A stretch of 36,398 nucleotides of DNA from Candidatus Peregrinibacteria bacterium CG10_big_fil_rev_8_21_14_0_10_49_10 (GCA_002772545.1 PFDR01000040.1:1-36398), one strand, 5' to 3'; counted from the first letter of the stretch, positions 27,012 to 35,962 are shown. Program-made: numbers and translations. The notes: generated by a model not told the origin, from the letters alone.

Positions 27012-27992
27012 TCACTCCCCTGTATTTTTCTTCTCCTTCATCCACCCACGATGATCATTGAGAATATCATCAATGATGTAGGGAGGACGTTTCTTCACCT
27101 CATCGAATATTTTTCCGACGTACTCACCAATAATGCTCAGACTGAGGAGCTGTACACCCCCAAAGAAGAGTACAAGCAGATAAATGGTAATGAGACCCGG
27201 AGGACTCTTTTCCGGCGGGAGAACAATCCAGGCCGTAAAATAGCCCACAATAGCTAAAAAGGAGAGGACCGTGAAAAAGAATCCGAGGTAGGTTATCCAC
27301 TCCAGCGGTGCGCGTGAAAAGGAGATGATACCGTTCTTCGCATACCAAATGTAGCCACGCAGACTTGAGGGCGCACGCCTCCCGTCAAAGCGCTGGAGGC
27401 GGTGGTACTCTACACCGGTTTGCCTAAACCCGGTCCAGGCACGCAGGCCGCGGAGGAAGCGGTCGCGCTCGGGCATGGCATTTAAAGCATCTATCACCTT
27501 GCGATCCATGAGGGAAAAATCACCCACATCCACAGGAATACGAACGTAGGAAAGTTTGTGAAGCAACCGGTAAAACACTCTGCGGCAAAAGTGGATGAGT
27601 CTTCCTTCCTCGCGACTGGTGCGTACCCCGTATACCACTTCAAACCCCTCCAGCCAGTTCTGCACCATTGCGGGGAAAAGTGCAGGCGGATCCTGCAGGT
27701 CTCCATCAAGAATAATGGCAGCATCTCCCGTGCAGTAGCGAAGCCCGGATGTAAAAGCCATTTGCGAATTGAAGTTGCGGGAGTGCGTGATCACCGTGAG
27801 ATGCTGATCATTCTTTGCAAGTTCCCGAAAAATCTCCATTGCGCCATCCGGACTCCGGTCATTCACATAAATAATTTCGTAGTTGTTGGTAATCCCCTGC
27901 ATTACGTCTGTTACCAGTTTATACATCTCGCGCACAGACCCCTCATCTTTGTAACAGATGGGAATTACAGAGATCTTCTTGTTGGTGAGCAT
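27012..27992 (-). CDS. GT2 family undecaprenyl-phosphate glycosyltransferase (GtrB/ArnC-like)
   Basis: ISVIPICYKDEGSV, YEIIYVNDRSPDGA, SRNFNSQMAFTSGLRYCTGDAAIILDGDLQDPP, two C-terminal TM helices and IIGEYVGKIFDEVKKRPPY. Confidence 0.9.
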   Translation of the reverse strand: MLTNKKISVIPICYKDEGSVREMYKLVTDVMQGITNNYEIIYVNDRSPDGAMEIFRELAKNDQHLTVITHSRNFNSQMAFTSGLRYCTGDAAIILDGDLQDPPALFPAMVQNWLEGFEVVYGVRTSREEGRLIHFCRRVFYRLLHKLSYVRIPVDVGDFSLMDRKVIDALNAMPERDRFLRGLRAWTGFRQTGVEYHRLQRFDGRRAPSSLRGYIWYAKNGIISFSRAPLEWITYLGFFFTVLSFLAIVGYFTAWIVLPPEKSPPGLITIYLLVLFFGGVQLLSLSIIGEYVGKIFDEVKKRPPYIIDDILNDHRGWMKEKKNTGE

Positions 27993-28048
27993 AACGAGCC
28001 TAGTGTACAGTGATCCGCAGAGACTGCACGCAATTTTGCCGCTCTATA

Positions 28049-29188
28049 ATGACTCCAAACACCTTCCCGACGCCCTCCGGCGCACTCATCTGTACAGCGG
28101 GTCCTTCCATATCGGAGAAGGAAATTTCATACGTGACGGACGCTATTACAAACTGCTGGGACGCGCGATGTTATGAGTACATCCAGAAATTGGAAGTGAA
28201 AATGGCCGAGTACTGCAAAACAGAATTTGCCATTGCAACCGGGAGTTGTACGGGTGGCTTACACTTGAGCCTCTGGGCACTGGGAATAGGCCCGGGAGAT
28301 GAAGTGATTGTCCCCGATATGACCTGGGTAGCCTCCGCTGCACCCATTACCTACGTTGGTGCCACTCCGGTATTTGTGGATATTGAAAAAGACAGCTGGT
28401 GCATAGCAGCGGAAGCGATTGAGAAAGCCATCACACCAAATACAAAAGCAATTATTGCGGTACATACCTACGGCCACCCGGCCGATATGGATGCCATCAA
28501 TGCTCTGGCAAAAAACAGGGGAATTATAGTAATAGAAGATGCTGCTCCTTCATTGGGGTCTACCTATAACGGCAAGAGAACCGGCGACTTAAGCGATGTG
28601 GGTGTGTTCAGCTTTCACGGTTCAAAAATTGCCGTGGCTGGCGAGGGAGGAGCCATTTGTACAAACAACAAAGAGCTGCATGATGCCATTCGGGTGATAG
28701 GAAACCATGGGCGGGACGGAGGCAGAATTCTTACGGCTGCGCGCTGGGGGACCAAGTATAATATGAGCAATCTCCAGGCGGCTTTCGCACTTGCACAGGT
28801 GGAAAGAATGGACGAACTCCTGGAGAAGAAACGCATGAACTACGAGTGGTACAAATGTGAATTGGAGGGGATAGAGGGGCTGCAGCTTTCTACGGAACGT
28901 CCCGGAGTTTCTTCCAACTGTTGGCAGACATCGTTTGTCATGGAAAAAGATTTTGGCATTTCACAGGATGATCTCATGGTGAAACTGAAGGATGTAGGAA
29001 TTGATTCACGACCATTCTTCCCGCCTTTAAGCCGTCTACCTATGGTAGACCAGGATCTTCATGAGCAAAATCCCGTCGCCTACTTCGTTGGAGACCGTGG
29101 ACTCAACCTCCCGAGCAGGCACGATCTGACGGAGGAAGATGTGCAATACATTGGAAAGGAACTGCGACGCATTCTTCAGAAAGCATGA
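28049..29188 (+). CDS. DegT/DnrJ/EryC1/StrS aminotransferase (GDP-perosamine synthase-like)
   Basis: GIGPGDEVIVPDMTWVASAAPITYVGATPVFVDI, VIEDAAPSLGSTYNGKRTGDLSDVGVFSFHGSKIAVAGEGG (catalytic Lys codon 28625-28627), GLNLPSRHDLTEEDV; resembles PerA-type enzymes. Confidence 0.87.
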   Translation: MTPNTFPTPSGALICTAGPSISEKEISYVTDAITNCWDARCYEYIQKLEVKMAEYCKTEFAIATGSCTGGLHLSLWALGIGPGDEVIVPDMTWVASAAPITYVGATPVFVDIEKDSWCIAAEAIEKAITPNTKAIIAVHTYGHPADMDAINALAKNRGIIVIEDAAPSLGSTYNGKRTGDLSDVGVFSFHGSKIAVAGEGGAICTNNKELHDAIRVIGNHGRDGGRILTAARWGTKYNMSNLQAAFALAQVERMDELLEKKRMNYEWYKCELEGIEGLQLSTERPGVSSNCWQTSFVMEKDFGISQDDLMVKLKDVGIDSRPFFPPLSRLPMVDQDLHEQNPVAYFVGDRGLNLPSRHDLTEEDVQYIGKELRRILQKA

Positions 29189-29997
29189 AAATATTTCTTC
29201 TCGCCAACCAATGGCCGGGATGGAAAGTAGCAGAATTTCTGGCAGGCCAGGAAGAGGATGAAATCGTAGGCCTCTGTTTACACAAGCCAAACAGACAAAA
29301 GGGTGTAGAGAAAATTATTGCTGCAACAGGATTGCCGCCGGAACGTATCTACACTGCACCGGATCTGCGTGACCCGGAGAAGCTGCAGGAAATACAGGCG
29401 CTGGGAGCTGATATTTGTATTGCTGCATTTTGGTACTACATTCTCAAGCCCGACTTTCTTGCTCTGTTCCCGCATGGAACCATCAACTTCCACCCAGGGT
29501 ACCTACCCTACAACCGCGGAATGAACCCCGATGTCTGGCCATTTGTGGATGGGAGTCCTGCCGGTGTCACGCTGCACTACATAGATGAGGAGGTTGATAC
29601 GGGAGACATCGTCGCCCAACGCAAAGTGGAGTTAGAGCCGGTAGATAACGACAAATCGCTCTACAATAAAACCCTTCGCGAGATTGTGGATCTGTTTAAA
29701 GACACATGGCCCATCATCCGTACAGGAAATGTACAACCTGTAAAACAGGACGATTCCATTGCAACAAAGCACAAGGAGGAGGACCGCTATATTATAGAAA
29801 AGCTCAATCTGGATGCTCCTACAACCGGACGAAAGTTTCTCGACCTTCTCCGGGGTCGCACCTTTCGCCCTTACCCCTCCTGCTATTTTGAAGAAAACGG
29901 AAAGAAGGTCTACGTCCGTGCTGAACTGTGCTACGAGGAAGATGCGGAATGGAACGGAGGCAAAGGCAAATGGGACTACACCGAAGATTTGGAGTAA
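29185..29997 (+). CDS. Sugar N-formyltransferase (methionyl-tRNA formyltransferase fold)
   Basis: INFHPGYLPYNRGMNPDVWPF...YIDEEVDTGDIVAQ gives the Asn-His-Asp catalytic arrangement; C-terminal KFLDLLRGRTFRPYPSCYFEENGKKVYV typical of nucleotide-sugar formyltransferases; ATGA overlap with the aminotransferase gene. Confidence 0.87.
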   Translation: MKIFLLANQWPGWKVAEFLAGQEEDEIVGLCLHKPNRQKGVEKIIAATGLPPERIYTAPDLRDPEKLQEIQALGADICIAAFWYYILKPDFLALFPHGTINFHPGYLPYNRGMNPDVWPFVDGSPAGVTLHYIDEEVDTGDIVAQRKVELEPVDNDKSLYNKTLREIVDLFKDTWPIIRTGNVQPVKQDDSIATKHKEEDRYIIEKLNLDAPTTGRKFLDLLRGRTFRPYPSCYFEENGKKVYVRAELCYEEDAEWNGGKGKWDYTEDLE

Positions 29998-30051
29998 AAA
30001 AGCGGTCACTGCTATTTAGCTCATCTGTATTTCATGAGAAGATGCCTGTAC

Positions 30052-30882
30052 ATGGGTATTCTCTTAAAACAGGAATTGGCTGACTTAGAGAAGAAGAGCA
30101 GGCAGATTCGTGCGAGTGCGGTAGAGATGGTCTGCAACAGCCACAGTGCTCACTTGGGCTCCGCTCTCTCTATGGTTGATCTGCTGACAGTGTTGTACTT
30201 TTGGTACCTCAAGGTGGACCCGAAAAATCCAAAGGATTCCGAGCGCGACCGTTTTGTACTGAGCAAAGGGCACGGAGGTTCCGGGCTCTATGCCACTCTG
30301 GCGGAGAAGGGATTCTTTCCTAAAAAGGAACTGGAAACCTATGGAAAGGATGGCAGTTTATTTGCAGTGCACCCCAGCTCCAAAATGGTACCGGGGGTGG
30401 AAGCCTCCACCGGTTCGTTGGGGCATGGTCTTCCCATAGGACTCGGCATGGCTCTGGCCGCAAAGTTGGATGGAAAGCCCTACCGTACTGTTGTCATTAC
30501 AAGTGACGGTGAATGTGACGAAGGGTCCACATGGGAAGCAATTCTCGCTGCCGGACACTGGAAGTTAGACAATCTCATCTGCATTGTGGACTACAATAAA
30601 ATTCAGAGCTTCGGACGTACGGAAGAAGTGATGGATTTAGAACCCTTTGCGGAAAAGTTCCGTTCCTTCAACTGGAGCGTATGCGAAATAAATGGCCACA
30701 ACCACGAGGAGATTGCAGAAGCCCTTCATAAGGCACCACTGGAAAAAGGTAAACCCACAGCCATCATTGCCCACACAGTAAAGGGGAAAGGCTGGAGTGC
30801 GGAAATGGAGAACACCGTGGAGTCGCACTACACCCCACCAAATCAAAACGATGTGGATCGCTTAAAATCCTGCCTCAGCTAA
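30052..30882 (+). CDS. Transketolase-like, N-terminal (TPP-binding) subunit
   Basis: HSAHLGSALSMVDLLTVLYF, DRFVLSKGHGGSGLYATL, GSLGHGLPIGLGMALAAKL, GDGE-type CDEGSTWEA and DYNKIQ motifs. Confidence 0.92.
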   Translation: MGILLKQELADLEKKSRQIRASAVEMVCNSHSAHLGSALSMVDLLTVLYFWYLKVDPKNPKDSERDRFVLSKGHGGSGLYATLAEKGFFPKKELETYGKDGSLFAVHPSSKMVPGVEASTGSLGHGLPIGLGMALAAKLDGKPYRTVVITSDGECDEGSTWEAILAAGHWKLDNLICIVDYNKIQSFGRTEEVMDLEPFAEKFRSFNWSVCEINGHNHEEIAEALHKAPLEKGKPTAIIAHTVKGKGWSAEMENTVESHYTPPNQNDVDRLKSCLS

Positions 30883-31811
30883 TGCGCAATACGTTCATCA
30901 AAACTCTCACGGAGATCGGCAAGAAGGATACGAATGTTATGCTCCTCACCGGAGACCTGGGATTCAATGCACTCGAACCTTTTCGGGACGCCCTCCCCCG
31001 GCAATATGTAAATGTGGGTGTGGCAGAACAAAATATGGTGGGTGTGGCTGCCGGGCTGGCACTGAGCGGGAAGAGAGTATTTTGTTACTCCATCATTCCA
31101 TTTGCCACCTTTCGCTGCTGTGAACACATTCGTGACGATCTCGCCTATCACAATCTTCCTGTCACTATGGTGGGAGTGGGTAGTGGCTATGCGTACGGCA
31201 TTCTGGGCTCCACCCACCACTCACTGGAAGATGTTGCCGTGCTACGCTCGTTTCCCAATATGACTGTGCTCTGCCCGGGAGATCCCCTGGAAGTAGAAGC
31301 ACTCACGCATGGAATAATGAAACAACATGGCCCCTGCTATCTGCGACTTGGAAAGGCGGGTGAGCCAAACATTCACAAAAAACCTCTGGAGAACTGTGCT
31401 ATTGGCAAAGCTATCACGCTGCACACAGGTAAAGACGTGACCATTGTAGCTACAGGCTCCATGCTGCAGACGGCAGCGGAGGCAAGGGAACTTCTGGAAA
31501 CGGAACATATTTCTGCGGGACTGGTAAGCATGCACACGCTCAAGCCTTTCGATGAGGAAATTGTGCAAAGAGTAGTGCAGGAAACGGCACTGATTGCCAC
31601 CGTGGAGGAACACAGCGCTATAGGCGGTCTCTCTTCCGCTGTAGCCCAGGTGCTTTCGCAAATGTCCGGCCACGCACCGCACCTTACTATTGCAACTCCC
31701 GATTCTTTCGCTACAGACACAGGATCGCAGAAATTTTTCCGGGAGAAGGTGGGGCTGACCGCAGAGAAGATTGCCGCAAGTATTCGCCATTACCTTCCTG
31801 CCCATGCCTAA
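30882..31811 (+). CDS. Transketolase-like, C-terminal subunit
   Basis: VGVAEQNMVGVAAGLALSGKRVFCYSIIPFATFR, DVAVLRSFPNMTVLCPGDPLE, MHTLKPFD, EEHSAIGGLSSAVAQVL; TAATG junction with the N-terminal subunit. Confidence 0.92.
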   Translation: MRNTFIKTLTEIGKKDTNVMLLTGDLGFNALEPFRDALPRQYVNVGVAEQNMVGVAAGLALSGKRVFCYSIIPFATFRCCEHIRDDLAYHNLPVTMVGVGSGYAYGILGSTHHSLEDVAVLRSFPNMTVLCPGDPLEVEALTHGIMKQHGPCYLRLGKAGEPNIHKKPLENCAIGKAITLHTGKDVTIVATGSMLQTAAEARELLETEHISAGLVSMHTLKPFDEEIVQRVVQETALIATVEEHSAIGGLSSAVAQVLSQMSGHAPHLTIATPDSFATDTGSQKFFREKVGLTAEKIAASIRHYLPAHA

Positions 31812-31863
31812 ACCTATAGAAGCCATTGCACGCAGTACAAAAACAAGACACAATCATCTTCCC

Positions 31864-33057
31864 ATGGCAGATGAAAAGCGGAACATTGCATATACCAAGC
31901 CGGTCTTCGATGAATCGGAGATCGACGCCGTGTTGGAGGTACTCAAAAAGGGATGGTTGGGGATGAAGGATAAAGCGGAAGAACTCGAAGCATCCATAGC
32001 CAGGAAGATAGGCACAACACATTGCAGACTGTGCAATTCCGGATCCTCCGCGAACTTACTGGCTATTTCGGCATTGGAGCTCCCCAGGGGCAGCGAGGTC
32101 ATTACACCTGCCTGTACATTCCCTACCACTATCAACCCCCTCATACAGAACAACCTGGTCCCTGTACTGGTGGAAGTTACAACGGGGTTTGTGCTGGATG
32201 CCGAAAAGGTGGAACAGGCAGTGAGCGAAAAAACAAAGGCAATTATGGTGCCCCAATTACTGGGAAATGTGGCCAATATGGACCTCCTCACTGAGATTGC
32301 AGAGAAACATGATCTCGTCATTATTGAAGATTGCTGCGACGCATTTGAGAGCCGATGGAATGGAAAAAATTGCGGTACGTTTGGTAAGGCCGGAACCTAC
32401 AGCCTGTACGCCTCACATCACTTTACTGCTGCCGGGGAGGGGGGCGCTCTGGTCACAAGTGACAAAGACTACTACAACCTTATACAGCAGTACCGAGACT
32501 GGGGAAGGCGCGGTACATGGGGCTGGGATGAGAGTACGCGCTTTGATGTAAGTCTGAGTGACGGAACACCATTTGATGAACGTTACTACTTCCGCAACAT
32601 CGGGTACAATCTGAAAATGACAGAGATACAAGCAGCCTTTGCCTTAAAGCAAATGGCAAGGTTGGATGGCTTCCGTGAGCGACGCGTTACCCACTTCCAA
32701 AAGCTTTACGGCGCCTTCCGGGAACAATTCTCCGACTTCTTTGAGCTCGTTACCTGGCACGAGAAGGCGGATCCCGCCTGGTTTGTCTTCCCCTTCCTGG
32801 TGCAGGAATCCGCACCATTTACCCGCAATGAGGCTATTGGGTTCTTTAATAAATGGGGAGTAGAGGGCCGCACGCTCTTTGTGGGAAACATACTGCTGCA
32901 CCCGGCCTATCAGCACATTGAACACCGTGTTGCCGATGATCTTTCGTTCAGCAACCAAATTGCAAAACGAGGGATGTTCATAGGAATAGGACCACAAATG
33001 GAGCCGGAAGATCTCGACTACATCGTGGAGGTAACGCGGAAGCTCTGCACACAGTAG
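31864..33057 (+). CDS. DegT/DnrJ-fold sugar 3-dehydratase (RfbH/ColD-like, His at PLP site)
   Basis: CNSGSSANLLAISALELPRGSEVITPACTFPTTINPLIQN, IIEDCCDAFESRWNGKNCGTFG, SLYASHHFTAAGEGG (His-His where aminotransferases have Lys), RDWGR...FRNIGYNLKMTEIQAA. Confidence 0.85.
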   Translation: MADEKRNIAYTKPVFDESEIDAVLEVLKKGWLGMKDKAEELEASIARKIGTTHCRLCNSGSSANLLAISALELPRGSEVITPACTFPTTINPLIQNNLVPVLVEVTTGFVLDAEKVEQAVSEKTKAIMVPQLLGNVANMDLLTEIAEKHDLVIIEDCCDAFESRWNGKNCGTFGKAGTYSLYASHHFTAAGEGGALVTSDKDYYNLIQQYRDWGRRGTWGWDESTRFDVSLSDGTPFDERYYFRNIGYNLKMTEIQAAFALKQMARLDGFRERRVTHFQKLYGAFREQFSDFFELVTWHEKADPAWFVFPFLVQESAPFTRNEAIGFFNKWGVEGRTLFVGNILLHPAYQHIEHRVADDLSFSNQIAKRGMFIGIGPQMEPEDLDYIVEVTRKLCTQ

Positions 33058-33098
33058 CAAAGCAACTATGAGAACGAGCCTATGGAGGTAGCATTTGG

Positions 33099-33110
33099 TA
33101 TCATCCGTGT
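33099..33110 (+). promoter_or_regulatory. -10-like hexamer of putative leaderless promoter (MBOAT gene)
   Basis: TATCAT-N6-ATG, no Shine-Dalgarno. Confidence 0.45.
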
Positions 33111-34652
33111 ATGATTTTTAGTTCGTATGCATTTTTGTTCGTCTTTCTGCCCATTACGTTCTGTGGATTTGCGCTGCTCACCTATTTTAAAAACGAATAT
33201 GTACTTGTTGCCTGGCTTGTAGGGGCTTCGCTTCTTTTCTATGGTTACTGGAATCCCCCGTATCTGCTTCTGCTCCTACTCTCTACGGGATGTAACTATG
33301 CTTTTGGAAAAGCGATTCATAGAGCAACGCAAAAGAGGAAGATGTGGATGGTCATTGCTGTGGGGCTAAACCTCGCGTTACTGGGATACTTTAAGTACGC
33401 AAACTTCTTTGTGGCAAACCTCAATGCTGTATTGCATGCAGATGTACACCTGCAGCATATTTTCCTGCCACTGGGCATCTCGTTTTTCACTTTTCAGCAA
33501 ATTGCCTACATCGTGGATGTGTACCAGCGCAAGGCCGAACAGACGAGCCTGATGCATTACTGCCTCTTTGTCAGTTTTTTCCCGCAACTCATTGCAGGAC
33601 CCATTGTGCATCACAAAGAAATGTTGCCGCAGTTCACCAGGCAGAATATCTGCTCCATACAATCAAAGAATATTGCCATAGGTCTTACTATTCTCCTCAT
33701 GGGTTTTTGTAAAAAAACCGTGATAGCAGACAGCCTTGCCCCGTTTGCAAACAGTGTGTTTTTGGCTGCAAAAAGTGGAACTGCCCTCACCTTCTACCAA
33801 GCCTGGGGAGGCGCACTCACCTACACCATGCAACTGTATTTTGATTTTTCAGGATACATAGACATGGCCATAGGCATGGCTCTGCTCTTTGGCATTCATC
33901 TGCCACTGAACTTTAACTCCCCCTACAAAGCGCTGAATATTCCGGACTTCTGGCGCAGATGGCACATGACACTCTCGCGGTTCATTCGTGATTACCTCTA
34001 CATTCCCCTTGGGGGGAACAGAGGCAACCTCCTCAAGCGCTCTTCAACCCTCATCATCACCATGACGCTGAGCGGACTCTGGCATGGTGCAGGTTGGACA
34101 TTTATATTCTGGGGACTCCTCCACGGTTTTTACATGGTAGTGCATCACTGCTGGCATGCTCTGCGAAGAGAGGTGGTGGAATACCATTCAGGAATACATA
34201 TGGCGGTATCCGTATTTTCACGCTGGTTCCTCACCTTTCTTGCCATCACCATTGGATGGGTCTTTTTCCGATCAGAAAATTTTGCCTCGGCCTGGTCTCT
34301 GCTCAGTACCATGTTCTCTACAGAAACGCTTTCGCCTCTGCCCTACATACACGAGTTCGGCTTGTGGTGGGCAAAAGACATTGCGGGGATTCGGGTTCCC
34401 GAGTGGATATACGGAATGTTCTGGTTGGGAATGAGCAGTGCGATTGCATTCACTGCACCCAATACGCAACAGATCATGCAGAATGTTCTTGGCCCGTTCT
34501 ACGAAAAAGAACATCTGAAAACCTGGAGCTTATTTTCGGTGAAATGGCGACCGACCCTATGGTTCGCTCTCCTTGGTGCAGTGATAACCGTCATGAGTAT
34601 TGTCTTTCTCACGCTCTACCAGGAGCGTGAATTCCTCTACTTCCAGTTCTAA
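33111..34652 (+). CDS. MBOAT family O-acyltransferase (AlgI-like)
   Basis: LFYGYWNPPYLLLLLLS, LPLGISFFTFQQIAYIVDVYQ, FVSFFPQLIAGPI, FWRRWHMTLSRFIRDYLYIPLGGNRGN, SGLWHGAGWTFIFWGLLHG. Confidence 0.94.
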   Translation: MIFSSYAFLFVFLPITFCGFALLTYFKNEYVLVAWLVGASLLFYGYWNPPYLLLLLLSTGCNYAFGKAIHRATQKRKMWMVIAVGLNLALLGYFKYANFFVANLNAVLHADVHLQHIFLPLGISFFTFQQIAYIVDVYQRKAEQTSLMHYCLFVSFFPQLIAGPIVHHKEMLPQFTRQNICSIQSKNIAIGLTILLMGFCKKTVIADSLAPFANSVFLAAKSGTALTFYQAWGGALTYTMQLYFDFSGYIDMAIGMALLFGIHLPLNFNSPYKALNIPDFWRRWHMTLSRFIRDYLYIPLGGNRGNLLKRSSTLIITMTLSGLWHGAGWTFIFWGLLHGFYMVVHHCWHALRREVVEYHSGIHMAVSVFSRWFLTFLAITIGWVFFRSENFASAWSLLSTMFSTETLSPLPYIHEFGLWWAKDIAGIRVPEWIYGMFWLGMSSAIAFTAPNTQQIMQNVLGPFYEKEHLKTWSLFSVKWRPTLWFALLGAVITVMSIVFLTLYQEREFLYFQF

Positions 34653-35833
34653 TGTACAAACGCTATCTCATTGCCTACGGAATCTTTCTTGTCCCGCTGC
34701 TCACGCCGCTCATTACAAATTACGTGTATCTGGAAAAAGCGGGAGAATACATGCCACTGAGTGAAATAGTTGCGGAGCAGAGAGCACAACCATTCTGCCT
34801 CTATGGCTCCGGCGTGCACTCCGATTTCTTCCATTACAAACTGGAAGGGTACCGCCAGACAAAACCGGATGTGGCAGTCATAGGATCCTCCAGGGTTATG
34901 CAGCTACGTCAGGAGTTCTTTGCCGACTCTCTCTACAATCTGGGAGGGAGCATTACATCTGTAGATACTGCCGAACACATCACAAACCTCATGCTCCGGG
35001 AGCATATTCCAAAGGTCATTATTATTGGACTGGACTACTGGTGGTTCCTGGAAGAATCACGCTTTCCTGTAAAAACACTCGCGCCCCCAAAAGAGAAACA
35101 ACGCAGACACTTAAGCTCTCTTATTCTCCCCCTTTCCTGGTTCAAACGCGGTCGACTCAGTGTATCGACGTACACAGATGTATTGCTCCACGGTCGGGAA
35201 GCTGCAGCGGGTTGCCGTATAGGTGTACGGGCAATCCATGAAAATAGCGGCTTTAACAAGGACGGAGCGCACTACTATTCTTTTGCATATAAACCCGATG
35301 CGGGGGGAGAGCTTGCGTATGATCGTTTCGCCGAAGCACGGGAGTGGGTCACAACGGGGGAAAATGTCTACCGCCACTTCCAGACCGTTCGGGAAGACCA
35401 GGTAGAAAGATTTATTCGCCTCATAGAGCATCTGCAGGAACGGGGCATAGAAGTAGTGGTGTTTGTCCCACCGCTTCCACCGCAAATGCTTGCCGCCATT
35501 GCAGAAAAGCCGAATGAGTATGCCTACCTCCCAAGATTATTCTCTCTATTCCAAAACAAAGGATTCCCCTTTTACAACTTTCATGACACACAATCATTGG
35601 GGTCAAATGATTGTGAATTTTTAGATGAAGCGCATGGGGACCACATTGCGTTTGCACGGATTCTTCTGGCAATGGTAAGGGGAAAGAGTCTGACCTCACG
35701 TCTGGATACAGAAGAATTACAGAGAGTAGTACGCACTGCTGCCCCCCCCTTCACCAACGATCTGTACGCCATACGCTGTGAAAAGATTCAGAATGGCCAA
35801 ATACGGAGTTTGCAGGGAGGAGAACCGAAATAG
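34652..35833 (+). CDS. SGNH/AlgJ-like partner of the MBOAT acyltransferase
   Basis: N-terminal TM segment, KPDVAVIGSSRVMQL (GSSR-type block I), IGLDYWWFLEE; TAATG junction with the MBOAT gene; C-terminal D-x-x-H (DEAHGDH). Confidence 0.75.
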   Translation: MYKRYLIAYGIFLVPLLTPLITNYVYLEKAGEYMPLSEIVAEQRAQPFCLYGSGVHSDFFHYKLEGYRQTKPDVAVIGSSRVMQLRQEFFADSLYNLGGSITSVDTAEHITNLMLREHIPKVIIIGLDYWWFLEESRFPVKTLAPPKEKQRRHLSSLILPLSWFKRGRLSVSTYTDVLLHGREAAAGCRIGVRAIHENSGFNKDGAHYYSFAYKPDAGGELAYDRFAEAREWVTTGENVYRHFQTVREDQVERFIRLIEHLQERGIEVVVFVPPLPPQMLAAIAEKPNEYAYLPRLFSLFQNKGFPFYNFHDTQSLGSNDCEFLDEAHGDHIAFARILLAMVRGKSLTSRLDTEELQRVVRTAAPPFTNDLYAIRCEKIQNGQIRSLQGGEPK

Positions 35834-35934
35834 AAAGATACCTGTGGTGAGGAAAATTTTGCCACGCTGAAATTTATACAGACTCTGGTAACTTTAAAAA
35901 ATGGAGAAAACGGCAAGATTCTTCATAAAAGTCC

Positions 35935-35962
35935 TTGACCCCTCTTGCACATGAATTATGAT
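35935..35962 (+). promoter_or_regulatory. Putative sigma70-type promoter for the rRNA operon
   Basis: TTGACC, 16-nt spacer, TATGAT; upstream of 16S with no intervening gene. Confidence 0.6.

Noticed and set aside
28045-28050. TATAAT overlapping the aminotransferase start codon as its promoter
   Set aside because: The transcription start would fall inside the gene with no suitable downstream start codon; probably chance. A true promoter was not located.
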